Shown: positions 55,101-56,772, counted from the stretch's first letter. The stretch: 64,000 nt of DNA from Atriophallophorus winterbourni (GCA_013407085.1 JACCGJ010020363.1:1-64000), one strand, 5' to 3'. Notes: a model not told the origin generated them from the letters alone. Program-made: numbers and translations.

Positions 55101-55501
55101 AACTTCTTCACATTCTCTCCGAGGTGAACCACTGTTTGGGTAACCCAACCTCGCTGTCAATCCGAACATCCATTTACTCCAGTCACCCATCCGAAACTGT
55201 CCGATCGTACCGGTTACCAACTGATTCTTGCCCACCGTTACCTGAAACCATGGCCGATCCCATCGAAGTGTTGCCCCAGCATTCGTTCTTTCCCAGTGGA
55301 GACACCACCGAATATCCCGATACGCTGCGTTCATTACGAACGTTGACCACAGAATTCGCATTTGACGAGCTCGGCCAGCCCCAAGCGCATTGCTACAATC
55401 TGTATGGTCCCAACGGAACTGCGTCGCGAGACTCCGATCCGAGGCATTCAGGCATGACAAACGCTGCTCCGAGCAGTTCCTTTCCTCCCGCGGAGGCTTG
55501 A
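9060..55501 (+). CDS. PLXN: Plexin, semaphorin receptor (30 spliced exons, ~2602 aa)
   Basis: Plexins are single-pass receptors for semaphorins; ligand binding at the Sema domain controls a cytoplasmic GAP for Rap/Ras-type GTPases, which steers axons and cell shape. Thirty exons bounded by AG and GT join with matching phases into 7809 nt, including a TGA stop at 55499-55501. Order by residue: signal peptide 1-20, Sema to ~585, PSI1 ~592-640, IPT-like ~672-804, PSI2 ~830-880, IPT 887-1002, PSI3 ~1005-1060, IPT domains ~1080-1570, transmembrane helix ~1599-1621, split GAP ~1653-2425 with the GTPase-binding domain at ~1900-1990, then a ~150-residue tail. Both arginines of the GAP motif are kept (FRRSETIADKF), as is the second GAP block (MRFWNQIITN). 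Family members are usually ~1900-2000 residues, so this one is long. The C-terminus lacks the PDZ-binding end of B-type plexins, which makes an A-type more likely, but the paralogue is not resolved. The start choice rests on the hydrophobic leader. Confidence 0.93.
10125..12080 (+). other. Plexin intron 1
   Basis: Roughly 2 kb, AT-rich. Open frames at 11078-11353 and 11464-11763 have no domain or exon support. No repeat from elsewhere in the window is recognised here. Confidence 0.7.
12081..12332 (+). CDS. PLXN: Plexin exon 2: Sema domain
   Basis: Residues 356-439, phase 0 at both ends. Starts VFNALHKAARG and ends GSALAIFSVEE, both conserved Sema blade motifs that continue exon 1 directly. 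Acceptor TTCTAG and donor GTAGCT flank it. The intron after it is only 67 bp. Confidence 0.9.
12400..12522 (+). CDS. PLXN: Plexin exon 3: Sema domain
   Basis: Residues 440-480, phase 0 at both ends. Contains CLRGNGRFG followed by an RERENDRC segment, the cysteine-bracketed strand found in the last third of plexin Sema domains. Acceptor TTCTAG, donor GTGAGT. Confidence 0.9.
12560..12925 (+). mobile_element. LINE family A, ORF2 end plus 3' UTR, in intron 3
   Basis: Begins with the coding end LSDMAQNRVQLRSCC, matching the (L)xDMAxNRxQW terminus of this LINE. Continues with the family 3' UTR and ends in a GATGATGATGAT tail at 12908-12925. It lies in the plexin sense orientation, just upstream of exon 4. 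Confidence 0.82.
12960..13151 (+). CDS. PLXN: Plexin exon 4: Sema domain
   Basis: Residues 481-544, phase 0. Begins ENLPYYCPSRR and ends VTTYDGQLRK, the strand pair near the end of the Sema propeller. Acceptor CCCTAG, donor GTACGT. Confidence 0.9.
13236..13358 (+). CDS. PLXN: Plexin exon 5: end of Sema domain
   Basis: Residues 545-585, phase 0. Carries the last Sema blade (GISLDITGSVAFVTSLEN). Flanked by TTACAG and GTGAGT. Confidence 0.9.
13532..14195 (-). mobile_element. Truncated Penelope-like element with inverted termini (foldback), intron 5
   Basis: 13532-13990 is the reverse complement of the 3' part of the Penelope-like element at ~39985-40433 (shared CAAGTGAACAC, GAGCGCCAGATT, GCCCCATC blocks). 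14030-14195 is an inverted copy of its first ~155 bases (GGTGGTGGGTTGACTG against CAACCCACCACC). The unit therefore starts GAAATTTG and ends CAAATTTC. Both arms keep a hammerhead-like core. The flanks ATACACACAATCG and ATACACAATCG may be a target duplication. Confidence 0.8.
14127..14170 (+). ncRNA. Hammerhead-like motif in Penelope terminus (right arm)
   Basis: TTGACGA at 14127, then a hairpin AGCTTCT.TGT.CAGAAGT, then GAAACGTTACC: the order of a type I hammerhead core with a two-base ACGT stem III. C3 of the consensus CUGANGA is T, so this copy is probably weak or dead. Confidence 0.6.
14462..14745 (-). repeat. Hammerhead-bearing ~241-bp tandem repeat
   Basis: CCACTACCGG at 14485 recurs as CCACTATCGG at 14726, a 241-bp period. 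The same unit occurs at 15826, 38730 and 61150. Read on the minus strand, the 14485 copy has an intact CTGATGA, then a degraded stem II, GAAAC, CGGTA and GTGG. Unit markers are GGTAAACAAAGGTATACTTG and GAACCACGATGTTCAAA. Confidence 0.75.
14769..14808 (+). ncRNA. Hammerhead ribozyme-like motif, almost complete
   Basis: Stem I 5' CCTAC pairs with 3' GTGGG (one G-T wobble). Then TTGATGA (consensus CUGAUGA, C3 changed to T), stem II GTGC/GCAC with loop AAACA, GAA, and the palindromic ACCGGT as minimal stem III, followed by C, the expected cleavage position (after 14803). This is the layout of the minimal type I hammerheads found in retroelements. Confidence 0.75.
15065..15321 (+). CDS. PLXN: Plexin exon 6: PSI domain 1
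   Basis: Residues 586-671. A classic cysteine-rich PSI module: CSSCLEARDPYCGWC followed by EGRC and HEC. Begins phase 0 and leaves two bases of a lysine codon that exon 7 completes. Confidence 0.93.
15322..15825 (+). other. Plexin intron 6, first part
   Basis: No repeat or gene recognised before the hammerhead-type repeat that follows. Confidence 0.4.
15826..15995 (-). repeat. Hammerhead-bearing repeat, partial unit
   Basis: Carries the unit markers ATAGGGTTCTTAC, GAACCACAATGTTCAAA and CCACTACCGGTTTCTGG. On the minus strand the GAAACCGGTA half of the hammerhead is intact, but the CTGATGA half is lost at 15986-15995. Confidence 0.7.
16115..16210 (+). mobile_element. Penelope terminus fragment with hammerhead-like core
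   Basis: Matches the terminal repeat of the element at 13532-14195. TTGGT 5' of CTGACGA (16135-16141), a perfect 7-bp stem II GCTTCTG/CAGAAGC with loop TGTT, then GACACGTT and ACCCAA. The consensus GAAAC is altered to GACAC, which should reduce activity; the rest of the fold is intact. Confidence 0.72.
16381..16781 (+). CDS. PLXN: Plexin exon 7: IPT-like region between PSI1 and PSI2
   Basis: Residues ~671-804. The first base completes the lysine codon from exon 6, then CPVVYRTVPPG. The body is a divergent beta-rich stretch as found between PSI1 and PSI2 of plexins. One base (G) is left for exon 8. The donor is GGTATTT. Confidence 0.85.
17050..17345 (+). mobile_element. LINE family B, C-terminal ORF2 and (CAA)n tail, intron 7
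   Basis: Encodes the usual C-terminal stretch KALGIDPASCEELALDRSHW, then a decayed zinc-finger segment, then the family 3' tail CATGGTCGACATCGACCGAA and ACAACAA. 5'-truncated. Same orientation as plexin. Confidence 0.78.
17346..18815 (+). other. Remainder of plexin intron 7
   Basis: Mostly unassigned. A GTT/TTG microsatellite lies at 17912-17933, but no LINE body was found beside it. No exon is needed here because exons 7 and 8 join in phase. Confidence 0.45.
18816..19060 (+). CDS. PLXN: Plexin exon 8: PSI domain 2
   Basis: Residues ~805-886. The phase needs two bases here, which fits the AG at 18814-18815 rather than the earlier AG at 18791-18792. The sequence YPVIVWLEW leads into the PSI2 cysteine pattern DCSRFTECRSC and CAWC. 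Ends phase 0 at GTATGT. Confidence 0.88.
19260..19885 (-). mobile_element. LINE family A, decayed 3' copy, intron 8
   Basis: Parallel to 46150-46720: CATGAAAAAAGTTAAAAATC, the 3' UTR, then antisense coding with FLATPHPDWRK, the same motif as RILFATPHPDWRK in the better copy. Frameshifted and truncated. Confidence 0.75.
19886..20070 (+). mobile_element. LINE family B tail fragment
   Basis: Matches 62171-62390 in order (GCTGCTGAACGTAGATGACG, then ATCCATGGTCGACATTCACC and GGAGGCCAACGACAACA). Heavily decayed. Confidence 0.6.
20202..20440 (+). repeat. SINE-like repeat, full length
   Basis: Runs from CGGATGTGCAATCGTGCAG to GCTTGTGCTTTCATACC. All internal blocks are present, including CTGTCTAGGCCTGGGCAACC. 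Confidence 0.85.
21129..21224 (+). CDS. PLXN: Plexin exon 9: start of IPT after PSI2
   Basis: Residues 887-918, phase 0. Begins DSRCPRF; the CPR motif follows PSI2 in plexins and leads into VKFRVFNLH. Acceptor TTCCACAG. An alternative AG at 21151-21152 would drop eight residues in frame and lose the cysteine, so the longer form is preferred. Confidence 0.8.
21258..21300 (+). repeat. SINE-like repeat, tail fragment
   Basis: GTGCGGCACTTTGCCTGGAT followed by CCGCTTGGTGCTCTG, a decayed piece of the tail half of the dispersed repeat. Confidence 0.5.
22245..22460 (+). mobile_element. LINE family A 3' UTR fragment, intron 9
   Basis: CTACTCGTTTACAACACTTG, GATTCGAGGTGTAGGC, then TCATGGTTGTATGGTAGCTA match the family A tail at 12690-12900. 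Confidence 0.7.
22556..23004 (+). repeat. ~440-bp dispersed repeat, copy 1
   Basis: Over 85% similar by eye to 50085-50520 in the same orientation, from CCTGCACGAGTGGCT through AGCCTGGGAGGGCATTTCAT and CACACCACCTCTTTCTGGCA to GGAGATAGTTGCACACAAGT. The ~140-residue minus-strand open frame in it is not recognised as a known protein. Its tail resembles the 3' end of LINE family C. Confidence 0.78.
23290..23540. other. GC-richer unassigned block
   Basis: Distinctly GC-richer than its surroundings (GGTACCCCCAGGCTGCACC, CCGCGGGGAATTTCGGGTCG). No second copy in the window, and not recognised as rRNA, tRNA or an exon. Confidence 0.4.
23600..23825 (+). mobile_element. LINE family B C-terminal zinc finger and tail, intron 9
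   Basis: Encodes RCQRCGRDCSSKLDCL, the CxxC part of the zinc finger that ends many LINE ORF2 proteins, then EYSCDCDVHPWSTSTEGGQQ and the (CAA) tail. Confidence 0.75.
24119..24220 (+). CDS. PLXN: Plexin exon 10: IPT domain
   Basis: Residues 919-952, phase 0. The cysteine-spaced IPT strands (HFSCMEGC, SSVLCHLDK) continue exon 9. Acceptor TTCCAG, donor GTTAGT. Confidence 0.85.
24296..24446 (+). CDS. PLXN: Plexin exon 11: IPT domain
   Basis: Residues 953-1002. Contains SVFNCSLDLFWHG and GHKMVNEGDVK, the last strands before PSI3. Ends with one base left over at GTAGGT. Confidence 0.85.
24498..24706 (+). repeat. SINE-like repeat with degraded target-site duplication, intron 11
   Basis: Flanked by CGTTGCTGCATCAGC (24483-24497) and CGTTGCCTCATGCGC (24707-24721). 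Internal blocks GCCTGGGCAACCTGGCAG and ACTTTGCCTAGATCAGGCTT identify the family. Confidence 0.82.
24816..25054 (+). CDS. PLXN: Plexin exon 12: PSI domain 3
   Basis: Residues ~1003-1082. Two bases complete an isoleucine, then EVYTCGWLADHCDSC and RFGCGWC, the third PSI module. Ends phase 0 after CPDPKINL, which runs directly into the IPT start of exon 13. Confidence 0.9.
25535..25745 (-). mobile_element. LINE family C C-terminal fragment, intron 12
   Basis: The plus-strand reading gives an antisense frame GASIGGDLITDRDPVTFE that parallels the antisense of the LINE at 53851-54000 (SIGGEIVADRDPVSFP). On the minus strand it is the family C end (WERDWI...NDLASDRRAW type). Confidence 0.7.
25746..26427 (+). 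other. Unassigned part of plexin intron 12
   Basis: No recognisable feature. Confidence 0.4.
26428..26520 (+). repeat. SINE-like repeat, tail half, decayed
   Basis: ATCCGTCTAGGCCTGGGCA, then GTGCGGCAGTTAGCCTAC and CTTGTGATTCCATGC, with an internal deletion or replacement. Confidence 0.6.
26521..27244 (+). other. Unassigned part of plexin intron 12
   Basis: No gene or repeat supported. Confidence 0.4.
27246..27792 (-). mobile_element. LINE family A-related, ORF2 end and 3' UTR with (GAT)n tail
   Basis: The minus strand encodes RLRGWGPKAPPNSWLETLSD and MAANRIQWW, the C-terminus of a trematode-type LINE ORF2. Then comes a ~200-bp 3' UTR that also occurs at 6130-6360, ending in ATGATGATGATGATG at 27246-27272. 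The 5' end is truncated. Confidence 0.82.
27865..28036 (+). repeat. SINE-like repeat, intron 12
   Basis: CATCGTGCTAAATTAAT, GAGCTGCATGC-like block, TTGTCTAGGCCTTGGCAAC, then GGGATCAGGCTTGTGATTTC with several deletions. Confidence 0.75.
28238..28447. repeat. ~110-bp direct tandem duplication
   Basis: AATTCTCAATCATTGTGCT and its following ~110 bases occur twice, at 28238-28348 and 28351-28447. The copies differ mostly by one- and two-base indels, a pattern more like sequencing or assembly error than age. Confidence 0.85.
28885..29475 (-). mobile_element. LINE family B, C-terminal ORF2 and (CAA)n tail, antisense in intron 12
   Basis: The minus strand encodes NAFHLRNIRRILTISWMDRV, LRQRRVRCMGHV, LRHEYVCIKDTKAFGIDT, a zinc-finger remnant, and the tail TCGACATGGACCGAAGGAG before (CAA)n at 28887-28900. 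Frameshifted, 5'-truncated. Confidence 0.8.
29476..30361 (+). other. End of plexin intron 12
   Basis: AT-rich, no supported feature. Open frames at 30031-30249 run up to exon 13, but the splice junctions exclude them. Confidence 0.45.
30362..30610 (+). CDS. PLXN: Plexin exon 13: IPT domain
   Basis: Residues 1083-1165, phase 0. Opens IAPLNGTFDGQTRL, then VVGRNLG, the signature start of an IPT/TIG fold. It follows a 5.3-kb intron full of repeats. Confidence 0.9.
30688..30858 (+). repeat. SINE-like repeat (first of a tandem pair)
   Basis: 5'-truncated copy ending in a CATACATACATACATACATAC tail, directly followed by a second copy in the same orientation. Confidence 0.85.
30859..31092 (+). repeat. 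SINE-like repeat (second of a tandem pair)
   Basis: Begins ACGGATATGTAATCGTGCAG at the end of the previous copy's tail, suggesting insertion into that tail. Complete, ending CTTGTGCTTTCATACC. Confidence 0.85.
31200..31485 (+). mobile_element. LINE family A 3' UTR fragment, intron 13
   Basis: GAAAGCTGTAAGGAAGCC, CATTCGAGGTGTGGCACCTC and GTCATGGTTGTGTATCAGTT match the family tail. Confidence 0.75.
31594..31636 (-). ncRNA. Hammerhead ribozyme-like motif with intact core
   Basis: The minus strand reads CTGATGA, stem II GTGC/GCAC with loop GAAAA, GAA, the palindromic ACCGGT, then C and GTGG. All core positions of the consensus are kept. Stem I next to the core is weak (mostly G-T pairs). Flanks (CACACACACTCC, ATTTCCATCAC) match those of the motif at 14769-14808, so both belong to one repeat family. 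Confidence 0.75.
32094..32290 (+). repeat. SINE-like repeat, intron 13
   Basis: GGATGTACAATCGCGCAAC, CACCGTGCTAAATTAATTTG, GCCTGGGCAACCTGACGG, TTGTGCGGCACTTTGCCTG. The tail is truncated. Confidence 0.8.
32291..32796 (+). other. End of plexin intron 13
   Basis: No recognisable feature besides the splice acceptor region. Confidence 0.4.
32797..33041 (+). CDS. PLXN: Plexin exon 14: IPT domain
   Basis: Residues ~1166-1247. Contains the IPT opening VAPERGPVSGGTLLRLFGS. Two acceptors lie in the same frame, CTCACAG ending at 32796 and CCAAACAG ending at 32826; the second would remove ten residues (NAPSLSLPKQ). Two bases of a serine codon are left at the donor. Confidence 0.87.
33905..34036 (-). 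repeat. SINE-like repeat, partial, intron 14
   Basis: GGGCAAAGTGCCATACAGTC, then CTCTCAGGTTGCTCAGGTC and GCAGTGAGACTCCAGTATG. It ends about 60 bp before exon 15. Confidence 0.7.
34100..34351 (+). CDS. PLXN: Plexin exon 15: IPT domain
   Basis: Residues ~1247-1330. One base completes a serine, then ESVNLIVCRT; ends with FFYSPDPQIHAIDG, the YxxDP strand that joins consecutive IPT domains. Two bases left over at GTAGGT. Confidence 0.9.
34928..35163 (+). repeat. SINE-like repeat, full length, intron 15
   Basis: From ATGTGCAATCGTGCAG to CTTTCATACCATACCATACC, all blocks present. Confidence 0.87.
35164..35737 (+). other. Unassigned part of plexin intron 15
   Basis: No supported feature. Confidence 0.4.
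35738..35860 (-). repeat. SINE-like repeat, tail half, intron 15
   Basis: TATGTATGTATGAAATTAC, GGAGACTGCGCGTGGGC, AATACTGTCAGGTTGTCCAG. Confidence 0.75.
36010..36190 (+). mobile_element. LINE family A 3' UTR fragment, intron 15
   Basis: CTAATCTTCCACAGGTTCAG, GTCGCACCTTTCTCATATT and GTAGTTAAGCACTCGATAC match the family tail. Confidence 0.65.
36569..36662 (+). CDS. PLXN: Plexin exon 16: IPT domain
   Basis: Residues ~1331-1362. Codes GGTTIRVHGEFL then VEEPRLVFYF, the start of another IPT domain. Acceptor TTGCACAG, donor GTAAGT, phase 0 at its end. Confidence 0.87.
36663..37931 (+). other. Plexin intron 16
   Basis: Contains an acceptor-like site at 37068 and an open frame at 37069-37314, but exons 16 and 17 already join in phase and complete an IPT domain. 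No repeat recognised. Confidence 0.55.
37932..38216 (+). CDS. PLXN: Plexin exon 17: IPT domain
   Basis: Residues 1363-1457, phase 0. Begins PCLYLVATLECFSPTL, which completes the cysteine strand begun in exon 16, and ends FPFKVAYGFMMDGV, a strand conserved in the last plexin IPT region. Confidence 0.9.
38292..38639 (+). CDS. PLXN: Plexin exon 18: last IPT domain
   Basis: Residues 1458-1573, phase 0. Starts VHRDPEVIPF and carries the final extracellular beta strands (QFQVLLGEMHHC, NEIRC). The intron before it is 75 bp. Donor GTACGG. Confidence 0.9.
38700..39070 (-). repeat. Hammerhead-bearing tandem repeat, ~1.5 units, intron 18
   Basis: Unit markers repeat at about 225-bp spacing: GAGGCAGTAAGATTCGCCTC (38748) and GACAGTAAGATTAGTTTCAG (38980); GTTTCTGACC (38734) and GGTTTCTGGC (38957). 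The GAAACCGGTT half of the hammerhead is present on the minus strand, but the CTGATGA core is lost in both. Confidence 0.7.
39295..40433 (+). mobile_element. Penelope-like element with GIY-YIG domain and inverted termini
   Basis: 5'-truncated. Begins with an inverted fragment of its own terminus (GAAATTTGAGTGCAATCG, CGAGTTTTGGGTAACG). A frame from ~39560 to 39978 encodes IYRINCKDCTGVYIAQTSRE and IRIEEHRKRA, a GIY-YIG endonuclease domain as in Penelope-like elements. The frame has a stop near 39660 and no RT domain remains. The 3' tail 39985-40433 is shared in antisense with 13532-13990 and keeps GTGAAACGTTACCCAAAAC, but the front half of the hammerhead core is deleted. Confidence 0.8.
39679..39978 (+). 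pseudogene. GIY-YIG endonuclease fragment of Penelope-like element
   Basis: About 100 codons. The GIY-YIG core reads NSIYRINCKDCTGVYIAQTS with the downstream R and EH (IRIEEHRK). In Penelope-like elements this domain cuts the target DNA and is fused C-terminal to an RT, which is missing here. Truncated, so not functional alone. Confidence 0.82.
40705..40850 (+). mobile_element. LINE family B tail fragment, intron 18
   Basis: GCGGGAGAGACTGTTCCTCC, GAATCGGACCGCTTAG, then TCGTGGTCGACATCTACCGA and GGAGGCCAA. Confidence 0.65.
41162..41399 (+). CDS. PLXN: Plexin exon 19: transmembrane helix and juxtamembrane segment
   Basis: Residues 1574-1652. About 23 hydrophobic residues (from IIIAVVVLIV) form the single membrane span, followed by basic WRQFAWRQR and a charged helical juxtamembrane segment. 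One base is left for exon 20. Donor GGTTGGT. Confidence 0.93.
41498..41739 (-). repeat. SINE-like repeat with 10-12-bp target-site duplication, intron 19
   Basis: Full copy flanked by AGGTCAGTGGTA at 41486-41497 and 41740-41751. The tail side is TATGGTATGGTATG and the far end is CATCCGTGC. This copy defines both element ends. Confidence 0.9.
41806..41962 (+). repeat. SINE-like repeat, partial, intron 19
   Basis: GCAGTCTCACTGCCATTTAG, TCTAGTTCTGGGCAACCTG, GGATCAGACTTATGATTTC. Opposite orientation to the copy just before it. Confidence 0.7.
42125..42390 (+). repeat. SINE-like repeat rich in one-base indels, intron 19
   Basis: All blocks present but with many single-base gains and losses (GCCTGGTCAGGCTGTGCTTC for the usual GCCTGGATCAGGCTTGTGC). 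This may be local sequence error. The tail runs into CATACA repeats. Confidence 0.75.
42871..43042 (-). repeat. SINE-like repeat, partial, intron 19
   Basis: TATGTATGAAAGCACAAGCC, GGCAAGGTGCCGCACAGG, TACTGTCAGGTTGCCTAGGC. The far end is lost after TTCACTACCGGTGG. Confidence 0.8.
43310..43557 (+). CDS. PLXN: Plexin exon 20: start of cytoplasmic GAP domain
   Basis: Residues ~1653-1735. DFIELQTSMLEF and LPYRDYRTF are the opening helices of plexin GAP domains. A Pro/Ser/Asn-rich insert of about 30 residues precedes the donor CGGTTAGT. The phase matches exon 21. Confidence 0.9.
43649..43839 (+). CDS. PLXN: Plexin exon 21: GAP domain
   Basis: Residues 1736-1799. KGISLFHALISNRTFL and DKSRVASLLSAILQ match conserved GAP helices. 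Separated from exon 20 by a 91-bp intron. Two bases of an arginine codon remain. Confidence 0.92.
43893..44103 (+). repeat. SINE-like repeat just after exon 21
   Basis: 5'-truncated at CAGCTAACACCGTGCTAAAT, tail CTTTCATACCATACCATACC. It starts only ~50 bp after the exon 21 donor. Confidence 0.85.
44104..44991 (+). other. Remainder of plexin intron 21
   Basis: AT-rich, no feature supported. Confidence 0.45.
44992..45139 (+). CDS. PLXN: Plexin exon 22: GAP domain with the two-arginine motif
   Basis: Residues ~1799-1848. Contains FRRSETIADKFVSNW, the counterpart of the plexin LRRTES motif whose arginines are needed for GAP activity. Acceptor TTCTCAG, donor GTGAGT. Confidence 0.93.
45536..45682 (+). 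CDS. PLXN: Plexin exon 23: GAP to RBD linker
   Basis: Residues 1849-1897, phase 0. GENLFYLYRALLQQI and KARYTLDSSTLLQ are conserved just before the Rho-GTPase-binding domain. Donor GTATGT. Confidence 0.92.
46150..47215 (-). mobile_element. LINE family A, 3' third of ORF2 and 3' UTR, antisense in intron 23
   Basis: The minus strand encodes FTYLGSCINNSASIDDEVSA, then VLLYGCETWTLRKEHIQRLQ, INLHRLRWLGHVLRMPDQRL and RGGQTITWHRQLKTLTSNLF, the standard C-terminal run of this LINE type. The 3' UTR follows to ~46150. A frameshift separates the two coding parts. The RT domain is missing. Confidence 0.85.
47397..47565 (+). CDS. PLXN: Plexin exon 24: Rho-GTPase-binding domain
   Basis: Residues ~1898-1954. 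VKVLTCDTITQAKEKILDAL is a near-diagnostic plexin RBD sequence, a ubiquitin-like fold that binds Rac/Rnd GTPases. One base is left at GTAAGC. Confidence 0.95.
47566..48390 (+). other. Plexin intron 24
   Basis: No recognisable repeat or gene. Confidence 0.45.
48391..48503 (+). CDS. PLXN: Plexin exon 25: end of RBD
   Basis: Residues ~1954-1991. VDLSKPGRFIMSDWD and KLNCVKDYG continue the RBD. Acceptor TTTTAAG, donor GTAAGT, phase 0 end. Confidence 0.88.
48885..49030 (-). mobile_element. LINE family B tail fragment, just before exon 26
   Basis: On + it reads GTTGGCCTCCTTCGGTCGAT, GTCGACCATGAATGTACAT and GACTAAACAGTCCGGTTCC, the antisense of the family 3' end. It ends about 105 bp before the exon 26 acceptor. 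Confidence 0.75.
49137..49895 (+). CDS. PLXN: Plexin exon 26: second GAP half with large insert
   Basis: Residues 1992-2244, phase 0 at both ends. LADNSRVALLSRQ at the start and WYHLELP and KEVFFNRLM later are plexin landmarks. Between them, and after YHLELP, lie about 200 Ser/Pro/Asn-rich residues, a longer insertion than usual. A perfect donor (GTAAGT at 49213) and an acceptor (TTACTCAG ending 49428) enclose 216 nt, exactly 72 codons without a stop, so part of the insert may be a skippable or real intron. Confidence 0.85.
50085..50522 (+). repeat. ~440-bp dispersed repeat, copy 2, intron 26
   Basis: Same orientation and length as 22556-23004, from CTGCACGACTGGCTCCC to GTTGCACAAAAGTAAAGTA. 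Its tail shares GCACAAAAGTAAAGTA with the 3' end of LINE family C at 54023-54042. Confidence 0.8.
50575..50755 (-). repeat. SINE-like repeat, intron 26
   Basis: TGAAACCATAAGCCTGAATC, GGCAAAGTGCCGCACAG, GATACTGTCAGGTTGCC, ending GACCCGCACAACACAGG. Confidence 0.8.
51051..51220 (+). CDS. PLXN: Plexin exon 27: GAP domain
   Basis: Residues ~2245-2301. VDKLFEVIFSSV, LPFPIKYLFDFLD and VHTWKSN are strongly conserved in the C-terminal GAP half. Two bases are left over at GTGAGG. Confidence 0.95.
51221..52236 (+). other. Plexin intron 27
   Basis: No repeat or gene recognised. Ends in a weak acceptor, AAAAAG. Confidence 0.5.
52237..52432 (+). CDS. PLXN: Plexin exon 28: GAP domain, RFW motif
   Basis: Residues ~2301-2366. 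One base completes a cysteine, then LQMRFWNQIITNLDYVFDI, with the arginine of the second GAP block kept. The acceptor AAAAAG is weak, but phase and protein sequence require it. A LINE tail begins about 10 bases beyond the donor GTAAGT. Confidence 0.9.
52442..52525 (-). mobile_element. LINE family B tail sliver next to exon 28 donor
   Basis: TTGTTTGGTCTATGTCGGCC then ATGAATATACACACCACAAG resembles the antisense family tail seen at 52550. It starts about 10 bp beyond the exon 28 donor. Confidence 0.55.
52545..53190 (-). mobile_element. LINE family B, C-terminal ORF2, antisense in intron 28
   Basis: Parallels 28885-29475: GTCGATGTCGATCATGAATG, GACTAAACAGTCCGATTCGG, GCAAGTGCGGTCTGCCCAAT and CATGACCAAATCCACCGCAG. 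Contains a run of nine G at 52952-52960. 5'-truncated and frameshifted. Confidence 0.78.
53365..54050 (+). mobile_element. LINE family C, C-terminal ORF2 and AAAGT tail, intron 28
   Basis: A frame at 53461-54003 encodes VLLYGCETWPLRSQDVRTLE, RRRLQWFGHVLRKTDTALP, GGQVKTWLSTVKEDVDTLG and NDLASDRRAWAGAIRDINEA. A frameshifted part upstream (FKYLGSSILPNGQAKDEVK) starts near 53373. It ends with CAAAAGTAAAGTAAAGTAAG. 5'-truncated, so not autonomous. Confidence 0.85.
54051..54713 (+). other. End of plexin intron 28
   Basis: No supported feature besides the acceptor at 54712-54713. Confidence 0.45.
54714..54890 (+). CDS. PLXN: Plexin exon 29: C-terminal GAP helices
   Basis: Residues 2367-2425, phase 0. 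WTRVNSYYREIKAIP and ALFELYTKYVTPCYES match the last helices of plexins. Flanked by ATCAG and GTAAGC. Confidence 0.92.
54968..55501 (+). CDS. PLXN: Plexin exon 30: C-terminal tail and stop
   Basis: Residues 2426-2602 and TGA. The first ~25 residues (LVGQLQELAF) fit the usual plexin end. The rest is a Ser/Thr/Pro-rich extension with no recognised domain and no C-terminal PDZ-binding motif. The untranslated sequence after it shows no obvious AATAAA signal close by. Confidence 0.88.
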   Translation: MVGQLQELAFTNAQSYKTDTIACSLSTRKTSSSAFELSDATNPIQLLHILSEVNHCLGNPTSLSIRTSIYSSHPSETVRSYRLPTDSCPPLPETMADPIEVLPQHSFFPSGDTTEYPDTLRSLRTLTTEFAFDELGQPQAHCYNLYGPNGTASRDSDPRHSGMTNAAPSSSFPPAEA

Positions 55502-55995
55502 AATGGCGATCTTCATTAGAGGGCGAATTCGTGTGTAGATGCATTTAGATTTCCACTGCTTGTCCCCAACGTCTACCTCGTTTTGTGTGGCTTTTCGTGT
55601 GTTATCTTGCGGGAAAGACTTGTGAAATTGAATTCCTGGTTGGCGAGTTGTATTTCTCCTCGTGACAAGTGCTCAATTCAATGTTGTAAGTACTTTCTAG
55701 ATGACCATATGCTGTACACGTTCGTCGCAGTGTTTTACTTTACCGATTGTGGTTGTTTATTTGGTTGACGGTTTTCGGATTCCCATCAGATCAATGTTTC
55801 CGATACGAACGAGTGTGACCATCTTTTGTATAACTCGTGAATCATTCCGTGAAAACCATGTTTCGTTCACATTTTAACAATCATCCATTTATGCACTCTT
55901 GTTCTGTTTGTTTTTACGGGCATCCATGTCAAAATTCAAGATTTATGGTGGAAAAAGCAAATAGCTGTACAATACCATAAGATATGGTGGCCGGT

Positions 55996-56772
55996 CACTT
56001 AATCCCCAGGGAAGGTATTTAAGATAAGAAGTTATTTAAATGTGTGCAAAGACTCTCGAATATGGTACAAGTAGCAAAGGTCGAAGGACATTAATTTACA
56101 TGGGAAACGAGTTTTGGTTCTAGAAGCAATCAAATAATGGCAATATTAATTGGAGATGTAGTAAGTTTGTCACACACAAGTGTAGATCGATTATGAGGCA
56201 GACGATGATTTACGCCTCATGATTAGAGGCCTACCAGCGTTGGCTTTTGTGCCGTTGAATGATGTAGTCGACACATTTGAGATTTGAGCCGAATCTATGC
56301 CTCAAAGTGAGAGGATGAATGAACTGTTATCTTATTTTAAACATACCTTTGTTTGAGGTAGAAGAGAAAACTTTGTACCAGCTATATTTCCACCTGAAAC
56401 TTGGAATAAGTATGAAGACGCTCGAACGAATAATGCTGTAGAAGGCTGGCATCATGCATTGCAGTCACTCTTTTCTTGTCAACATTTCACCATGTGGACA
56501 TTTCTTAACGGTTTGCGAAAGGATTACCGACAGCAGACGGCCACTCTTCATATCAAACACAAGACAAAGTATGCTGAGATATGCGCCAGGACATCTCGAG
56601 CAATTCAGCGTTACTCAACTACGGAAAGATTGACGTTTTTAAAATCAATTGCATATCTCCCTGCTAAATAAATTCATTTGAACGAATTCTGCATTCTTCA
56701 GAAGTTATCAAACTGGGGATTAAGTGACTGGGGATGAAGTGCCTTGGTGATTAAATGTCTGGGGATTGAGTG
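55996..56772 (+). mobile_element. MULE-like DNA transposon remnant with inverted repeats
   Basis: The left end CACTTAATCCCCAG (55996-56009) is the exact inverse of CTGGGGATTAAGTG at 56713-56726. The right side carries two more close copies (56728-56741 and 56759-56772). Inside, a transposase C-terminus remains. About 780 bp overall, so internally deleted. Confidence 0.75.
56185..56671 (+). pseudogene. MULE-type transposase C-terminal fragment
   Basis: Translation gives IRGLPALAFVPLNDVVDTF, two in-frame stops (near 56285 and 56355), ENFVPAIFPPETWNKYEDA, and TNNAVEGWHHALQSLF, the TNNxVEGWH block of MULE/FLYWCH-linked transposases. It then runs open to 56671. The catalytic DDE region is missing. 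Confidence 0.72.
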
